64,000 nt of DNA from CAZMVU01 sp964569295 (GCA_964569295.1 CAZMVU010000001.1:1-64000); one strand, 5' to 3'. Counted from the first letter of the stretch, positions 27,654 through 37,570 are shown. Translations and numbers: made by a program. The notes: generated by a model from the sequence alone, not told the origin.

Positions 27654-29615
27654 ATGCCCGAAGGCGGACTCATCGACTCAGCTTGGCTCGAGAAGCACAG
27701 CCGGACCACCCTCAACCGGCTTCTTCCGCGACTCGAGGCAAACTATGCGCACAAAGTCGAGCGTGATGAGTGGGAAGGCTTTGTGCAACGCCTGCGCACG
27801 CACGTGGGAGGACTCTTCTCGTGCCTTTACAGCTTGTACGGCAGCCACTACGATTTCTTCTTCCACCTGGAGAGCATTCTATCGTCGGCCACGGCCATGT
27901 GGATCGCGCGTCCCAATGAACTCAAGGCGCTCGACGCCATGCGCGAAGGGGACCGCTACTGGCACCAGTCGCACCGGATGGTTGGGGCCATGTGTTACAC
28001 ACGCTTCTTCTCCGGTGATTTGCCAGGACTGATCGAGCGGATTCCCTATCTGACGGAACTCGGCATCACCTACCTGCATCTCATGCCGCCTTTCCGCGTG
28101 CCCGAGGGCGACAACGATGGCGGCTATGCGGTGAGCAGCTACCGCGAGGTCAACCCGGAGTTGGGAACCATCGACGATCTGCGCCGGCTCTCCGCGGAGT
28201 TGCGCCGGTGCGGGATTTCGCTGGCACTGGACTTCGTGTTCAACCACACGGCCGACGAGCACGAGTGGGCCCAGAACGCACTCGCGGGGGATCCGGATTC
28301 CCAGGAGTACTACCATATGTTCCCGGACCGCACCATGCCCGACGCGTATGAGCGCAGCATTGCGGCGGTGTTTCCCGATGAGCATCCGGGGTGCTTCACC
28401 TACCGCAACCGTATTCGCAAGTGGGTTTGGACCTCGTTCTATAATTACCAGTGGGATCTCAACTACGCGAATCCCGCCGTCTTCACCCGCATGATCGAGG
28501 AGATGCTCTTCCTCGCCAATTGCGGCGTGGAGATTCTCCGGCTCGATGCGGTGGCTTTCGTGTGGAAACGCCTCGGCACAGGCTGCCAGAACCTGCCGGA
28601 AGCGCACACGATCGTGCGCGCCTTCAATGCCATCCGGAAGATCGTCGCACCGGCCATGGTGTTCAAGTCCGAGGCCATCGTGCATCCGGACGAGGTGAAG
28701 AAGTACATCAGCGAGGAGGAGTGCGAGCTCTCCTACAACCCGCAACTCATGGCGCTGTTGTGGGACGCAGTGGCCACACGGGACATCCGTGTGCTGCGTG
28801 GCGCCATGATCAAGCGGTTCGAAATACCCTGGGGCTGCACGTGGGTCAATTATGTGCGGTGCCACGACGATATCGGCTGGGGCTTCGCCGATGACGACAT
28901 CGCGGACGTGGGCTTCGACCCGGCCGAGCACCGCAAATTCCTCACCCACTTTTACACTGGCCGGTTCCCGGGCTCCTTTGCGCGCGGGGCGCCGTTTCAG
29001 GAGGATGCCGCTGGCCTGGCGCGGGTCTCAGGTACCTGCGCTTCGCTCCTGGGCCTCGAGAAGGCCCTCGATGAAGACGACGCCGGGGAGCAGGAGCTCG
29101 CCATCCGCCGCATCCTTCTGCTCCATGGCATCATCATGACCATCGGCGGCATTCCGCTCCTATACCTCGGCGACGAACTGGGTACGCTGAACGACTACAC
29201 CTACGAGAACGACCCCGATAAACTGGGCGACAGCCGATGGCTGCACCGTTCCGACTTTCGCTGGGAAAAGGCTGAACGGCGCCACGACTTCGACTGTGTA
29301 CCGGGGCGCATCTACGAGGGCTTACAGCGTATCGTACAACTGCGCCACCAGCACCTCGCCTTCACCCGCGCGGAAACGGAAATCGTGGACACGGGCAACC
29401 GCCATGTGTTCGGCTACTTCCGCACCCACGAGAATCACAATGCCTTCTGCCTCGCCAATTTCAGTGAACACGCGCAACCCATCGAAGCGCGCCGCCTGCG
29501 GCAACTCGGGCTGCGCCGCACCATGATCGACCTGGTTTCCGGCCGAACCACGGTGGCCGCACGCGAGCTTACCCTCGAACCATATCAATTCATGGTACTC
29601 GGCTTCTCGCGGTAA
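27654..29615 (+). CDS. Amylosucrase (GH13, sucrose to alpha-1,4-glucan)
   Basis: A 653-aa GH13 enzyme close to the known amylosucrase layout: an N-terminal helical domain (residues 1-100), then DNDGGYAVSSYREVNPELGT, LDFVFNHTADEHEWAQ, the nucleophile in VEILRLDAVAF, the acid in VFKSEAIVHPDEV and the VRCHDDIGWGF loop. Amylosucrase moves glucose from sucrose to a growing alpha-1,4-glucan and releases fructose, so it needs no ADP-glucose. Other GH13_4 members hydrolyse sucrose instead, so the reaction needs testing. AAAAGG lies about 8 bases before the ATG. Together with glgB upstream it could make branched glucan from sucrose. Confidence 0.86.
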   Translation: MPEGGLIDSAWLEKHSRTTLNRLLPRLEANYAHKVERDEWEGFVQRLRTHVGGLFSCLYSLYGSHYDFFFHLESILSSATAMWIARPNELKALDAMREGDRYWHQSHRMVGAMCYTRFFSGDLPGLIERIPYLTELGITYLHLMPPFRVPEGDNDGGYAVSSYREVNPELGTIDDLRRLSAELRRCGISLALDFVFNHTADEHEWAQNALAGDPDSQEYYHMFPDRTMPDAYERSIAAVFPDEHPGCFTYRNRIRKWVWTSFYNYQWDLNYANPAVFTRMIEEMLFLANCGVEILRLDAVAFVWKRLGTGCQNLPEAHTIVRAFNAIRKIVAPAMVFKSEAIVHPDEVKKYISEEECELSYNPQLMALLWDAVATRDIRVLRGAMIKRFEIPWGCTWVNYVRCHDDIGWGFADDDIADVGFDPAEHRKFLTHFYTGRFPGSFARGAPFQEDAAGLARVSGTCASLLGLEKALDEDDAGEQELAIRRILLLHGIIMTIGGIPLLYLGDELGTLNDYTYENDPDKLGDSRWLHRSDFRWEKAERRHDFDCVPGRIYEGLQRIVQLRHQHLAFTRAETEIVDTGNRHVFGYFRTHENHNAFCLANFSEHAQPIEARRLRQLGLRRTMIDLVSGRTTVAARELTLEPYQFMVLGFSR

Positions 29616-29664
29616 AATGCCGCGTGCCGCACCTCCTTGCGCATGGCGTGCAGTAATCAGGGCT

Positions 29665-29731
29665 TTTGGCCGTATGGGGCAAGGCGGCGCACTTGCTTCG
29701 CCAATTTGTCCCATGATAGCGCAAACCAGCG
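29665..29731 (+). repeat. Dispersed 67-bp repeat, copy A
   Basis: This stretch matches 48563-48629 at 58 of 67 positions with no gaps, in the same orientation. It contains CAAG...CTTG and GGCG...CGCC self-complementary arms. It lies between the convergent amylosucrase and sulfatase-like genes. Weaker similarity runs about 20 bases further right. Confidence 0.75.
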
Positions 29732-29779
29732 GAAGATCGAGGCAGCGATGCCGCTAATGGGTTATCTACCCAATTACAA

Positions 29780-31981
29780 TCAGTCCGCGCTCTCTACATC
29801 TGGTTCACCCAGTGCCCGGCCACGGCTATGCTGGGAAAGGTAGGTGCGCAATTGCTGGGTCAACGTGGCCACCACCCGGGGATTCTTGCTGATGTTGTCG
29901 CCTTGTCGCCAATTGCGGTTGCGCCAGTCGATATTGACCAAGGCTACTGGCGCGGGGTCGGCCACGGGGGTAAAGGTGAACGGCTCGATTCCCGACTGCC
30001 AGGTGTAGCGCCAGCGGAGGGTGCGCAGACTGAGTTGCAGCGGATTCCCGGCCATGGCCACCGGTTCACGGCGGACGGCTTCGTTGAAAAGGTCCCCGCC
30101 GGTGACCGCGTGCGGAAAACGCACGCGCATGAGCCCGGCCATGGCAACGGCCGCATCTTCGAGCGACACAAGCGCCTTATGGGTTGCTGCGGGCGGCAGG
30201 TTGGCCCCGGCCATGGCGAATATGAGCGGCACATGCAAGCTCCCCTCGGTGAGGCCGCGTACGGTCTCGGCGCCCCAACCGGCCGAAAAGTCCTGGCCGT
30301 ACGGCGCGGTGATGACAAATAAGGTGTTGTCGAGGCCGGACTGCTCGCCCAAGCGTTCGTAGAACGCGCCAATCTGCTCGTCCACGTAAGCAAGCGCGGT
30401 ATCGAACACATCGCGCGGCCGCGGTGTGTTCGGTGCAGTGACAAACCCCTCGCCATATTTCTTACGCAGCCACATGGGGTTGCGCAACTCGCGCAAACGA
30501 ATGAAAACAAAGAATTTCTCGTGGGCATGCGCTTCGATCCATTCCGCCGCCAGGTCGAGTGTATGGCCGGATCCGGCTGGCACGACCGGGTTGGCGCCTA
30601 CCGCCTGGGAGCGGCGCCACACCACCTCGACCGGGTAATGATCGTTGAACTGTTCAAAACCACGCTCGATGCCGCCGCCATATACCAGGTCGGCGACATC
30701 GGCCCCCTCACCCTCGGTAAACGCGGCGGTGGCGTAGTCACGCGCACGCAGCATTTGTGTGAGCGTGTCCATGTCCTCGGGCATGGACGCCGGCTGTGCA
30801 CCAAGCCTGCCGTGATGCAGGGGGTTGACGCCGGTCAGCAGCGACATGGCGGGGGCGGTTACCTCCGGGGCCGGCGTGTAAGCCTGGGCGAAGGAAAGGC
30901 CACCGGCGGCAATGGCGTCGATGTTGGGCGTGGTACTGCGCTCGTAACCAAGGCTTGTCACATGTTCCGCCCCCACCCCTTCCACCAACAAGAGAATAAG
31001 GTTGGGTGCCTGCGAGGCGGCGCGCGGCTCGTGAAAGTGCGGGCCAGAGAGCAACAGCGGCCGGGCATCGCCGCTGGCGGGGCGCAGGCCGGTCTGCAAC
31101 AGCCAGGCCGGTTCCCGGCTGCTGGTCCAGATAACCTGGCAAGCGCGCGCGTCGTCGGGAATATCACCATGGTCGATGCGCAGCGTGGTCCATCGTGACC
31201 CGGTCAATGGGAGTTCGCGTTGCTCCATGTCCGCCGACGTTCCCGGATACGAAATAGCGACGTATATCATGTCGATCGGGTGGGGATCCTCGGGAAGGTT
31301 GGCCCAACGCAGCACCATGTTACGCGGCGCTGTGGGATCGAGTTCGAATTGGCACACCGCTCCCTCCGGCAATTGCCGCGCGCGTGCATGCACATCGCCG
31401 ACACGGTGGTGTGTGGTTTGGCCGGACAACACGACCTGGGCTGCGAGGAGTTCTTCGTGCCAGAGCATGCCTGCGGCGAGGGCGCCGTAGACAAAGCAGG
31501 CGCTGCCGAGCAGCCAACCGACGGCGGGCAGGCGCGCCTCACGGTTGGCGCAGAGCATGGCGTACAGGCCGAAAAGCTTGAACAGCGTATGCAAGACGGC
31601 AAAGCCAGCAAGCAGAAGGAGGGGTTCAAACTCGATGAGGTTCCCGACCATGCTATCCGCGACGCCCGCGTTTGTCAGCAGGCGATCCAATCCCAGAAAT
31701 TCAATGGCGGAGACACCAGCCAGGTACGGTGCAAAAAGTACAGCGGAAAACTGGGACAAACTCTCGAAAAGATACACGGCCGCGCCGCGCCCCCCCACAA
31801 TCAAGCGCAACAACCCCACATAAAGCAATTGGGCGGCAAGAAAGACACAGGCCATGGCGATGGCAAGCATGATCCCGGCTTCGAAGCCTGGCACGAGATC
31901 CTGCGCCGCAAGGAGGCGGCGGGTGTAGACCCCGGCCATGCCGGCGGAAAAACCGAGTGAGACGACGTATAGGGCGAGCAT
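29780..31981 (-). CDS. Membrane-anchored sulfatase-fold protein with degraded metal site
   Basis: A 733-aa protein: about five membrane helices (residues 1-172), a linker domain, then an alkaline-phosphatase-superfamily sulfatase fold (residues 325-650), as in LTA-synthase-like transferases. The fold is clear (ERSTTPNIDAIAAGG, MSLLTG), but expected ligands are replaced. The first Asp is Glu334 (LLVEGVGAEH where IDTLRADH is usual), and the DHG motif is Pro560-Tyr561-Gly562. No HTPY-type His is visible in FVFIRLRELRNPM. It is probably non-catalytic or uses a changed site. It converges on amylosucrase across the repeat and is divergent from secA. Confidence 0.76.
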   Translation of the reverse strand: MLALYVVSLGFSAGMAGVYTRRLLAAQDLVPGFEAGIMLAIAMACVFLAAQLLYVGLLRLIVGGRGAAVYLFESLSQFSAVLFAPYLAGVSAIEFLGLDRLLTNAGVADSMVGNLIEFEPLLLLAGFAVLHTLFKLFGLYAMLCANREARLPAVGWLLGSACFVYGALAAGMLWHEELLAAQVVLSGQTTHHRVGDVHARARQLPEGAVCQFELDPTAPRNMVLRWANLPEDPHPIDMIYVAISYPGTSADMEQRELPLTGSRWTTLRIDHGDIPDDARACQVIWTSSREPAWLLQTGLRPASGDARPLLLSGPHFHEPRAASQAPNLILLLVEGVGAEHVTSLGYERSTTPNIDAIAAGGLSFAQAYTPAPEVTAPAMSLLTGVNPLHHGRLGAQPASMPEDMDTLTQMLRARDYATAAFTEGEGADVADLVYGGGIERGFEQFNDHYPVEVVWRRSQAVGANPVVPAGSGHTLDLAAEWIEAHAHEKFFVFIRLRELRNPMWLRKKYGEGFVTAPNTPRPRDVFDTALAYVDEQIGAFYERLGEQSGLDNTLFVITAPYGQDFSAGWGAETVRGLTEGSLHVPLIFAMAGANLPPAATHKALVSLEDAAVAMAGLMRVRFPHAVTGGDLFNEAVRREPVAMAGNPLQLSLRTLRWRYTWQSGIEPFTFTPVADPAPVALVNIDWRNRNWRQGDNISKNPRVVATLTQQLRTYLSQHSRGRALGEPDVESAD

Positions 31982-32138
31982 GAATTCCTCGATACAACCT
32001 TGTCAGCCACGACGGCACGGCCGCCGTTTAACAAAGGGCAAATACGTGTAAAGTATGGTCAACATTCGCATTGTCGCGCTGCTGTTTGCTATGATGCGTG
32101 CATCCTAGCATGGCCCAACGCAGAAGGACCACCTCCCC

Positions 32139-34877
32139 GTGCTCAGTAAACTCCTCACCAGCCTGTTTGGTTCGGGAACGCAGCGGGAATTTCGCAAGCT
32201 GCTGCCCATCGCCGAAGAAATCCGCGCATATGAACCGCGTATGGTGGCGATGACCAACGACGAATTGGGCGGCCGGACCGCAGACTTCAAGCAGCGCCTG
32301 GCGCAGGGCGATTCTCTGGACGATCTGCTGCCAGAGGCGTTCGCCGTGGTGCGAGAGGCGGCAAAACGGGTAACCGGCATGCGCCCTTTCGATGTGCAGT
32401 GCATCGGTGGGTACGTGCTTCACCAGGGCGCCATCATCGAAATGGTGACGGGCGAAGGCAAAACCTTGGCCGCGACGATGCCGGCGTATCTCAACGCGCT
32501 GACGGGCCGGGGCGTGCATATCGTGACGGTAAACGATTACCTGGCGCGGCGTGACGCGGAGTGGATGGGGCCCATCTATCAGTTTCTCGGGCTCACGGTA
32601 GGCGTAATCCAGGCGCAAATGAGCCCGCCAGAGCGGCAGGTAGCCTACCGCGCGGACATTACCTACGGCACAAACAACGAATTCGGTTTCGATTACCTGC
32701 GCGACAACAGTGCGGTCTCCCCCGACCGCGTCGTGCAGCGCGAATTGAATTACGCCATCATCGACGAGGTGGACTCGATCCTCATCGACGAGGCGCGCAC
32801 ACCGCTCATTATTTCCGGGCGGCCGGAAAAGAGCTCGGACACCTATGTGCATGTCGATGAGGTGGTGCGTAAGTTGCGCCGCGACAAACACTTCACCATC
32901 GACGAAAAGCACAACCAGGTGGTCTTGACCGATGAGGGGCAGGAAACGGCGGAAAAGCTCCTGAACGTGGAGAACCTGTTCACGGAGGAGCACATCGGCC
33001 TGGTCCACATGATCGAGCAATCGATCCGCGCGCACTATTTGTTTAACCGCGATGATGAATACATGGTGCGTAATGGCGAGGTGCTCATCGTCGATGAATT
33101 CACCGGGCGCGTCATGGAAGGGCGCCGCTACTCCGACGGCCTGCACCAGGCCATCGAGGCGAAGGAACAGGTGCCGATCCGGTTTGAATCGCAGACCATC
33201 GCCAGCATTACCTACCAGAATCTGTTCAAGTTGTACAACAAGATCAGCGGCATGACCGGCACGGCGGTCACCGAGGCGCCGGAGTTCCAGAAGGTTTACG
33301 GGCTCGATGTGACCAAGCTCGACACGAACCTGCCGCTCATCCGCGAAGACCTGCCGGACCTCGTGTTCTACACGGAAGAGGGCAAGTTCCACTACCTGCT
33401 GGGCGATATCCAGCAGATCCACGCGCAAGGCCGCCCCATTCTCGTGGGAACGATCTCGATCGAGAAGTCGGAATACCTCGCCGAGCGCCTGCGCGCCGCG
33501 GGTATAGAAGACGTACAAGTGCTCAACGCCAAACACCACGAGCGCGAAGCGTCAATCATCGCCAACGCGGGCAAGAAGGGCGCCATCACTTTGGCGACGA
33601 ACATGGCCGGACGCGGCACGGATATCAAGCTGGCGGAAGGTGTGCGCGAACTGGGCGGGTTGTACATTATCGGTACGGAGCGGCACGAGTCCCGCCGAAT
33701 CGACAACCAGTTGCGCGGCCGGTGCGGACGCCAGGGCGACCCGGGCACCACGGGCTTCTATGTCAGCCTGCAGGACGAAGTGGCGCGCTTGTTCGGCGGC
33801 CCGCGGGTAAAGAAGGTACTGGGCATGATGGGCGGCGACCAGATCGACACGGAGCCGCTGTCGAACCGGTTTCTCTCGCGCAGCGTCGAGCGCGCCCAGA
33901 CCGCGGTCGAGCAGAACAACGCGGAGATGCGCAAACACCTGCTCGATTACGACGAGGTAATGAACCGCCAGCGCATGTATATCTACGGCATGCGGCGCGC
34001 CGTGCTCGAGGACAAAGACATTTCAGACCGCATCGGCGAGATGTTCGAGAATTGCGTGAGCGATGCGCTGGACGAGTACGCCCCGCAGGAACAGCTCCCG
34101 GAAGAATGGGACATTGACGGGCTCAAGGCGGAACTAAAACGCTTGTTCGGTTTCACCCCGGATGTACACGCGGAAGGCGAAGACTTTGCCGAGAGCCTGG
34201 TGCGGCAGGTGCACGAACGCTATAAGGCCAACGAGGCCAGTATGGCGCAGACCATTCGCGGACACTACCGGGAACACATCGGGAGCGATGAGACACGCAT
34301 CGACTTTCCGCAACTGGCCCGTAAGCGCATGCATGACCTCGAGAAGATGGTGGTGCTCAAGACCGTGGACGACAAGTGGATCGACCACCTGCGTGACATG
34401 GACTACCTGCGCGAGTCCGTGCGGTTGCGCGCATTCGGCCAGCGTGATCCCCTGCTCGAGTACAAGCGCGAAGGCTTCGAGCTGTTCCAGGCACTGGTGC
34501 GCAGCATCGAGGAGAGCGTGGCGCAAAATCTGTTCCGCCTGAGCGATCCGGAAATCTGGAAACTGCGGGAATTGCATCAGAAACGCGGCACGATGACCGC
34601 CCAAACGGACCCACTCGCCCAGCTACGCGATTATACCTACGTGGCGGCGGACAAACAGGCGGACCGCAGCTTCGCGTTTCAGGACACGAGCCGGTTCGCC
34701 CTGGCCGGACAGTCGTCCCAGGCGCAACCCGACGGCGGCGCCACCCAAACCCGCCAAGCCGCCCGGCCCAAGGTGCAGCAGCGCCGGGTGACGCAAAAGG
34801 TCAAGCCCAATGATCCATGTCCCTGTGGCAGCGGAAAGAAGTACAAGAAGTGTTGTGGAAGCGTGGTAGCGGACTGA
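32139..34877 (+). CDS. secA: Preprotein translocase ATPase SecA
   Basis: A 912-aa motor that pushes unfolded preproteins through SecYEG. Motifs in order: Walker A in MVTGEGKT, the DEAD-like box in IIDEVDSILIDEART, MAGRGTDI and QLRGRCGRQGDPG of the second nucleotide-binding fold, and a C-terminal SEC-C zinc motif CPCGSGKKYKKCC. The start is GTG, with AGAAGGA upstream. The last 61 bases also encode, in another frame, the start of the transglutaminase gene. A possible -10 (TATGAT at 32090-32095) lies about 45 bases upstream, without a clear -35. Confidence 0.96.
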   Translation: MLSKLLTSLFGSGTQREFRKLLPIAEEIRAYEPRMVAMTNDELGGRTADFKQRLAQGDSLDDLLPEAFAVVREAAKRVTGMRPFDVQCIGGYVLHQGAIIEMVTGEGKTLAATMPAYLNALTGRGVHIVTVNDYLARRDAEWMGPIYQFLGLTVGVIQAQMSPPERQVAYRADITYGTNNEFGFDYLRDNSAVSPDRVVQRELNYAIIDEVDSILIDEARTPLIISGRPEKSSDTYVHVDEVVRKLRRDKHFTIDEKHNQVVLTDEGQETAEKLLNVENLFTEEHIGLVHMIEQSIRAHYLFNRDDEYMVRNGEVLIVDEFTGRVMEGRRYSDGLHQAIEAKEQVPIRFESQTIASITYQNLFKLYNKISGMTGTAVTEAPEFQKVYGLDVTKLDTNLPLIREDLPDLVFYTEEGKFHYLLGDIQQIHAQGRPILVGTISIEKSEYLAERLRAAGIEDVQVLNAKHHEREASIIANAGKKGAITLATNMAGRGTDIKLAEGVRELGGLYIIGTERHESRRIDNQLRGRCGRQGDPGTTGFYVSLQDEVARLFGGPRVKKVLGMMGGDQIDTEPLSNRFLSRSVERAQTAVEQNNAEMRKHLLDYDEVMNRQRMYIYGMRRAVLEDKDISDRIGEMFENCVSDALDEYAPQEQLPEEWDIDGLKAELKRLFGFTPDVHAEGEDFAESLVRQVHERYKANEASMAQTIRGHYREHIGSDETRIDFPQLARKRMHDLEKMVVLKTVDDKWIDHLRDMDYLRESVRLRAFGQRDPLLEYKREGFELFQALVRSIEESVAQNLFRLSDPEIWKLRELHQKRGTMTAQTDPLAQLRDYTYVAADKQADRSFAFQDTSRFALAGQSSQAQPDGGATQTRQAARPKVQQRRVTQKVKPNDPCPCGSGKKYKKCCGSVVAD

Positions 34878-36343
34878 TAGGCGCCGCCATCACCCTGTTC
34901 TGGGCCGTTATGATGGGCCTGCTGGTCTATTACGAGGTTTGGCAGCCGGCCTTCACGGCGCGCGTGCCCGCCCGCTCCACGGAAAAGACGCAGGATGTGT
35001 GGCTCGTGGTATACGCGGCCGGAAACCAGCGCGTCGGCTACCTCCACAACGCCTCCTTCCCAGAAATCCGCGATCAAGAGAACGGTGCGCGCTGGAGCCT
35101 CGACGCATTCGTCAATATACCCATCATGGGGCAGGCGGCGAAACTGCGCATGACGGGCGAGGGCTGGATATCTAAGACGAAAGGCCTGCGCGATTTTGAC
35201 CTGCGCCTCGAGTCGGGTGAACATTTGTTCCAAGTCGCGGGCAAGATCCGCGAGGGCGTTTTGCATGCCACGCTGCACACCGCCGACCAAGAGATTCCTT
35301 TCACATTCCCCATCGGCGAGAAACCGCTGCTCACCGATGGCGTCGGGATGACCGTGACGAACCTTCCCCTCCTCGAACCGGGGGAAACGGTCTACATCGA
35401 TGCGTTCAACCCGCTTGGCCTTTCGTCCGGCCGGGCAGCGCTCACCTGCGTGGGGGCGGAAACCCTTCTTATCGAGGACGAGCCTGTCGAAACCTATATC
35501 ATCGATATGACGCTGGCGGGGGTAACCTCGCGCAGTTGGGTAACCGCGGATGAGGTGGTGGTAAAGGTCGAGACCCCCTTCGGCTTCACACTGAAGAAAG
35601 CAACGCCGCAGGAAGCCTTCAAGCCAATCAAATCAACGAACGAAGACGGGCTGCTGCAGGCGACCGCCGTAGTCCCCGAGGGCGCCCAGCCGTTCCGAGG
35701 CGCACGAGAAATGTCGTTCCGGATTGCCGGCCTCCCGGCGGACGTGGCGATCCCGGCCGATGGCACGTACCAGGTGCGCACAAACGGCGCCTACACGGTC
35801 CGTATGCCCGCGCCGTTGGATGCCGATACGGGCGCGGCGCCTGACGTGGCCGCCGACGCCAGTCCGGCGGCAGTCGGCGATCCCCTTGTCCAGGCGGATC
35901 ATCCGCGTATTCGAGCCAAGGCGCAGGAAATCACGGGGAATGCACAGCAGCCCTGGGAGAAGGCCAGGCGCATCTATAACTGGGTGCATGAAGAAATCGA
36001 GAAAACGAGCGTGGTGAATGTGCCCTCGGCGTTGGCTGTGCTGGATACGATGCAGGGCGATTGCAACGAACACACCGTGCTCTTCGTGGCATTAGCGCGT
36101 GCAGCGGGAGTCCAGGCGCGCATTGCGATCGGGCTCGTGTATAGCGAGGCGCTCGAGGGCTTTGGCTACCACGCTTGGCCGGAAGTGCGCGTGGCGAACC
36201 GCTGGATTCCCATGGATCCGACGCTGGGCCAGCCGCTTGCGGATGCCACGCATATCAAGCTGCTCACTGGGTCCATCGACCAGTGGACACGCCTCGCGCC
36301 CTTTATGGGCCGGATACAAATCGAGGTGCTGAAAGTGGAGTAA
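34817..36343 (+). CDS. Membrane-anchored transglutaminase-like protein
   Basis: A 508-aa protein with one N-terminal membrane helix (GAAITLFWAVMMGLLVYYEVW), a long beta-rich periplasmic region, and a C-terminal transglutaminase-like cysteine peptidase domain from about residue 355. The triad is visible: Cys in MQGDCNEHTVLF, His in GFGYHAWPEV and Asp in IPMDPTLG. Such periplasmic domains act as peptidases or in peptide cross-linking. With the ATG at 34817 the gene overlaps secA by 61 bases; an in-frame GTG near 34850 would shorten the overlap to about 28. Either way translation should be coupled to secA. Confidence 0.82.
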   Translation: MSLWQRKEVQEVLWKRGSGLIGAAITLFWAVMMGLLVYYEVWQPAFTARVPARSTEKTQDVWLVVYAAGNQRVGYLHNASFPEIRDQENGARWSLDAFVNIPIMGQAAKLRMTGEGWISKTKGLRDFDLRLESGEHLFQVAGKIREGVLHATLHTADQEIPFTFPIGEKPLLTDGVGMTVTNLPLLEPGETVYIDAFNPLGLSSGRAALTCVGAETLLIEDEPVETYIIDMTLAGVTSRSWVTADEVVVKVETPFGFTLKKATPQEAFKPIKSTNEDGLLQATAVVPEGAQPFRGAREMSFRIAGLPADVAIPADGTYQVRTNGAYTVRMPAPLDADTGAAPDVAADASPAAVGDPLVQADHPRIRAKAQEITGNAQQPWEKARRIYNWVHEEIEKTSVVNVPSALAVLDTMQGDCNEHTVLFVALARAAGVQARIAIGLVYSEALEGFGYHAWPEVRVANRWIPMDPTLGQPLADATHIKLLTGSIDQWTRLAPFMGRIQIEVLKVE

Positions 36344-36814
36344 GGAAACGGGTAGATGCTTGCGTATGGACAACTAGAATTATACCGCACGGGCTGATCG
36401 TTAGGTATAGGCGCGGTGTATATGTGCGTCAGTAGAAGGGAATGGAATGGCCCAGCTTTGTTGTTGCCGCGCTCAAATACGAGTGAAGCAAATCGGAGGA
36501 CTGTCTTCGCAAGTTCCTGGCAGTACCACAGAACCATTTTCGCGAAGCTGGAGGCAGGGAATTCTTCTTTGCGGGGTTACGGAAAAGCTGGTTGATTTTG
36601 CATCCAAACAGGGATTGTTCTACTCGTTTCTTATTCTCCGCGTTTGTTTCCGCGGCAATGACAGAACTGCCCCCTTAAAAGACGGCTGTGTGTGACAAAG
36701 GCCGGCCGCCGAGGCCCTGCGAAGAGATAAATACATACCAGGGCGCAGTTCAATGTAATGTTGGGCGTGCCAAAAGTTTTTTCGCGGCCGCACGATACAA
36801 GGCAACAACTGCAA
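36344..36814. other. Intergenic region, AT-richer, no gene supported
   Basis: About 470 bases between the transglutaminase and ABC genes. Base composition is more AT-rich than the neighbouring genes, as expected of a promoter region. An 82-codon open frame at 36447-36695 has no ribosome site and an uninformative sequence. Only short inverted repeats are visible (for example CCGCG/CGCGG near 36638). I assign no promoter. Confidence 0.4.
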
Positions 36815-37570
36815 ATGATAAAGACCGAAAACCTGACAAAACGCTTCGGGCCCAACATGGCGGTGCATCCGCTCAATATCGAGATCGCACCGGGCATGTT
36901 CTTCTGCTTTCTCGGGCCCAATGGCGCCGGCAAGACCACGACCATCAAAATGCTCACCGGCCTCTTGCGCCCAACTTCGGGCCGGGCGATTCTCGGCGGG
37001 TATGACATTCAGGTGGATCCTGTGTCGACAAAGCGATTGCTGGGCTATGTGCCCGATTCGCCGTTCCTGTACGATAAACTGACGGGTCGCGAGTTCATGC
37101 GGTTCGTGGCGGGGCTCTACCAGGTACCCGAGGCCGATTACCAGAAGTATTGCGAAGCGTTACTCGCCATGTTCGAGATCGACAAGGTGGCGGACCAGTT
37201 GATTGAAGACTACAGCCACGGTATGCGGCAGAAACTTTCGTTCGCCTCGTGCTTCCTGCACGACCCGAAGATCGTCATTGTCGACGAGCCATGGGTGGGC
37301 CTCGACCCGAAGAATATCCGGTTCGTGAAAACCTTTCTGAAGGACCGCTGCCGGGATAACGGCTTGACGGTGTTTATGTCGACCCACACGCTGTCCATTG
37401 CCGAAGAGATTGCGGATCGCATTGGCATTATCCACCATGGGAGACTGCTTTACACGGGCACGGTTCCAGAGATAAAGGAACTGCACCGAAATCCCGGCTC
37501 ACTCGAGGATGTATTTCTCGATCTGACCAAGACGGAGGCCGAAGAGGAAGAGGCGGAGCTGGGCACATGA
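36815..37570 (+). CDS. ABC transporter ATP-binding protein
   Basis: A 251-aa cytoplasmic ATPase subunit of an ABC exporter. Walker A is FLGPNGAGKTTTIKML, the signature is DYSHGMRQKLS (SHGMR in place of LSGGQ, as in several exporter ATPases), Walker B is KIVIVDEP with DPWVGLDP-type D-loop, and the switch histidine is in MSTHTLSIAEE. A glutamate-rich tail ends the protein. I took the ATG at 36815 (MIKTENLTKRF) as the family-like start; the frame opens at 36758. It overlaps the permease gene by 4 bases (ATGA), so they form an operon. Confidence 0.9.
   Translation: MIKTENLTKRFGPNMAVHPLNIEIAPGMFFCFLGPNGAGKTTTIKMLTGLLRPTSGRAILGGYDIQVDPVSTKRLLGYVPDSPFLYDKLTGREFMRFVAGLYQVPEADYQKYCEALLAMFEIDKVADQLIEDYSHGMRQKLSFASCFLHDPKIVIVDEPWVGLDPKNIRFVKTFLKDRCRDNGLTVFMSTHTLSIAEEIADRIGIIHHGRLLYTGTVPEIKELHRNPGSLEDVFLDLTKTEAEEEEAELGT

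Noticed and set aside
32028..33539. 503-codon open frame antisense to secA
   Set aside because: It lies wholly opposite conserved SecA motifs, has no ribosome site and no recognisable sequence.
36447..36695. 82-codon frame in the gap before the ABC genes
   Set aside because: No ribosome-binding site and no hydrophobic or motif pattern; composition is that of non-coding DNA.
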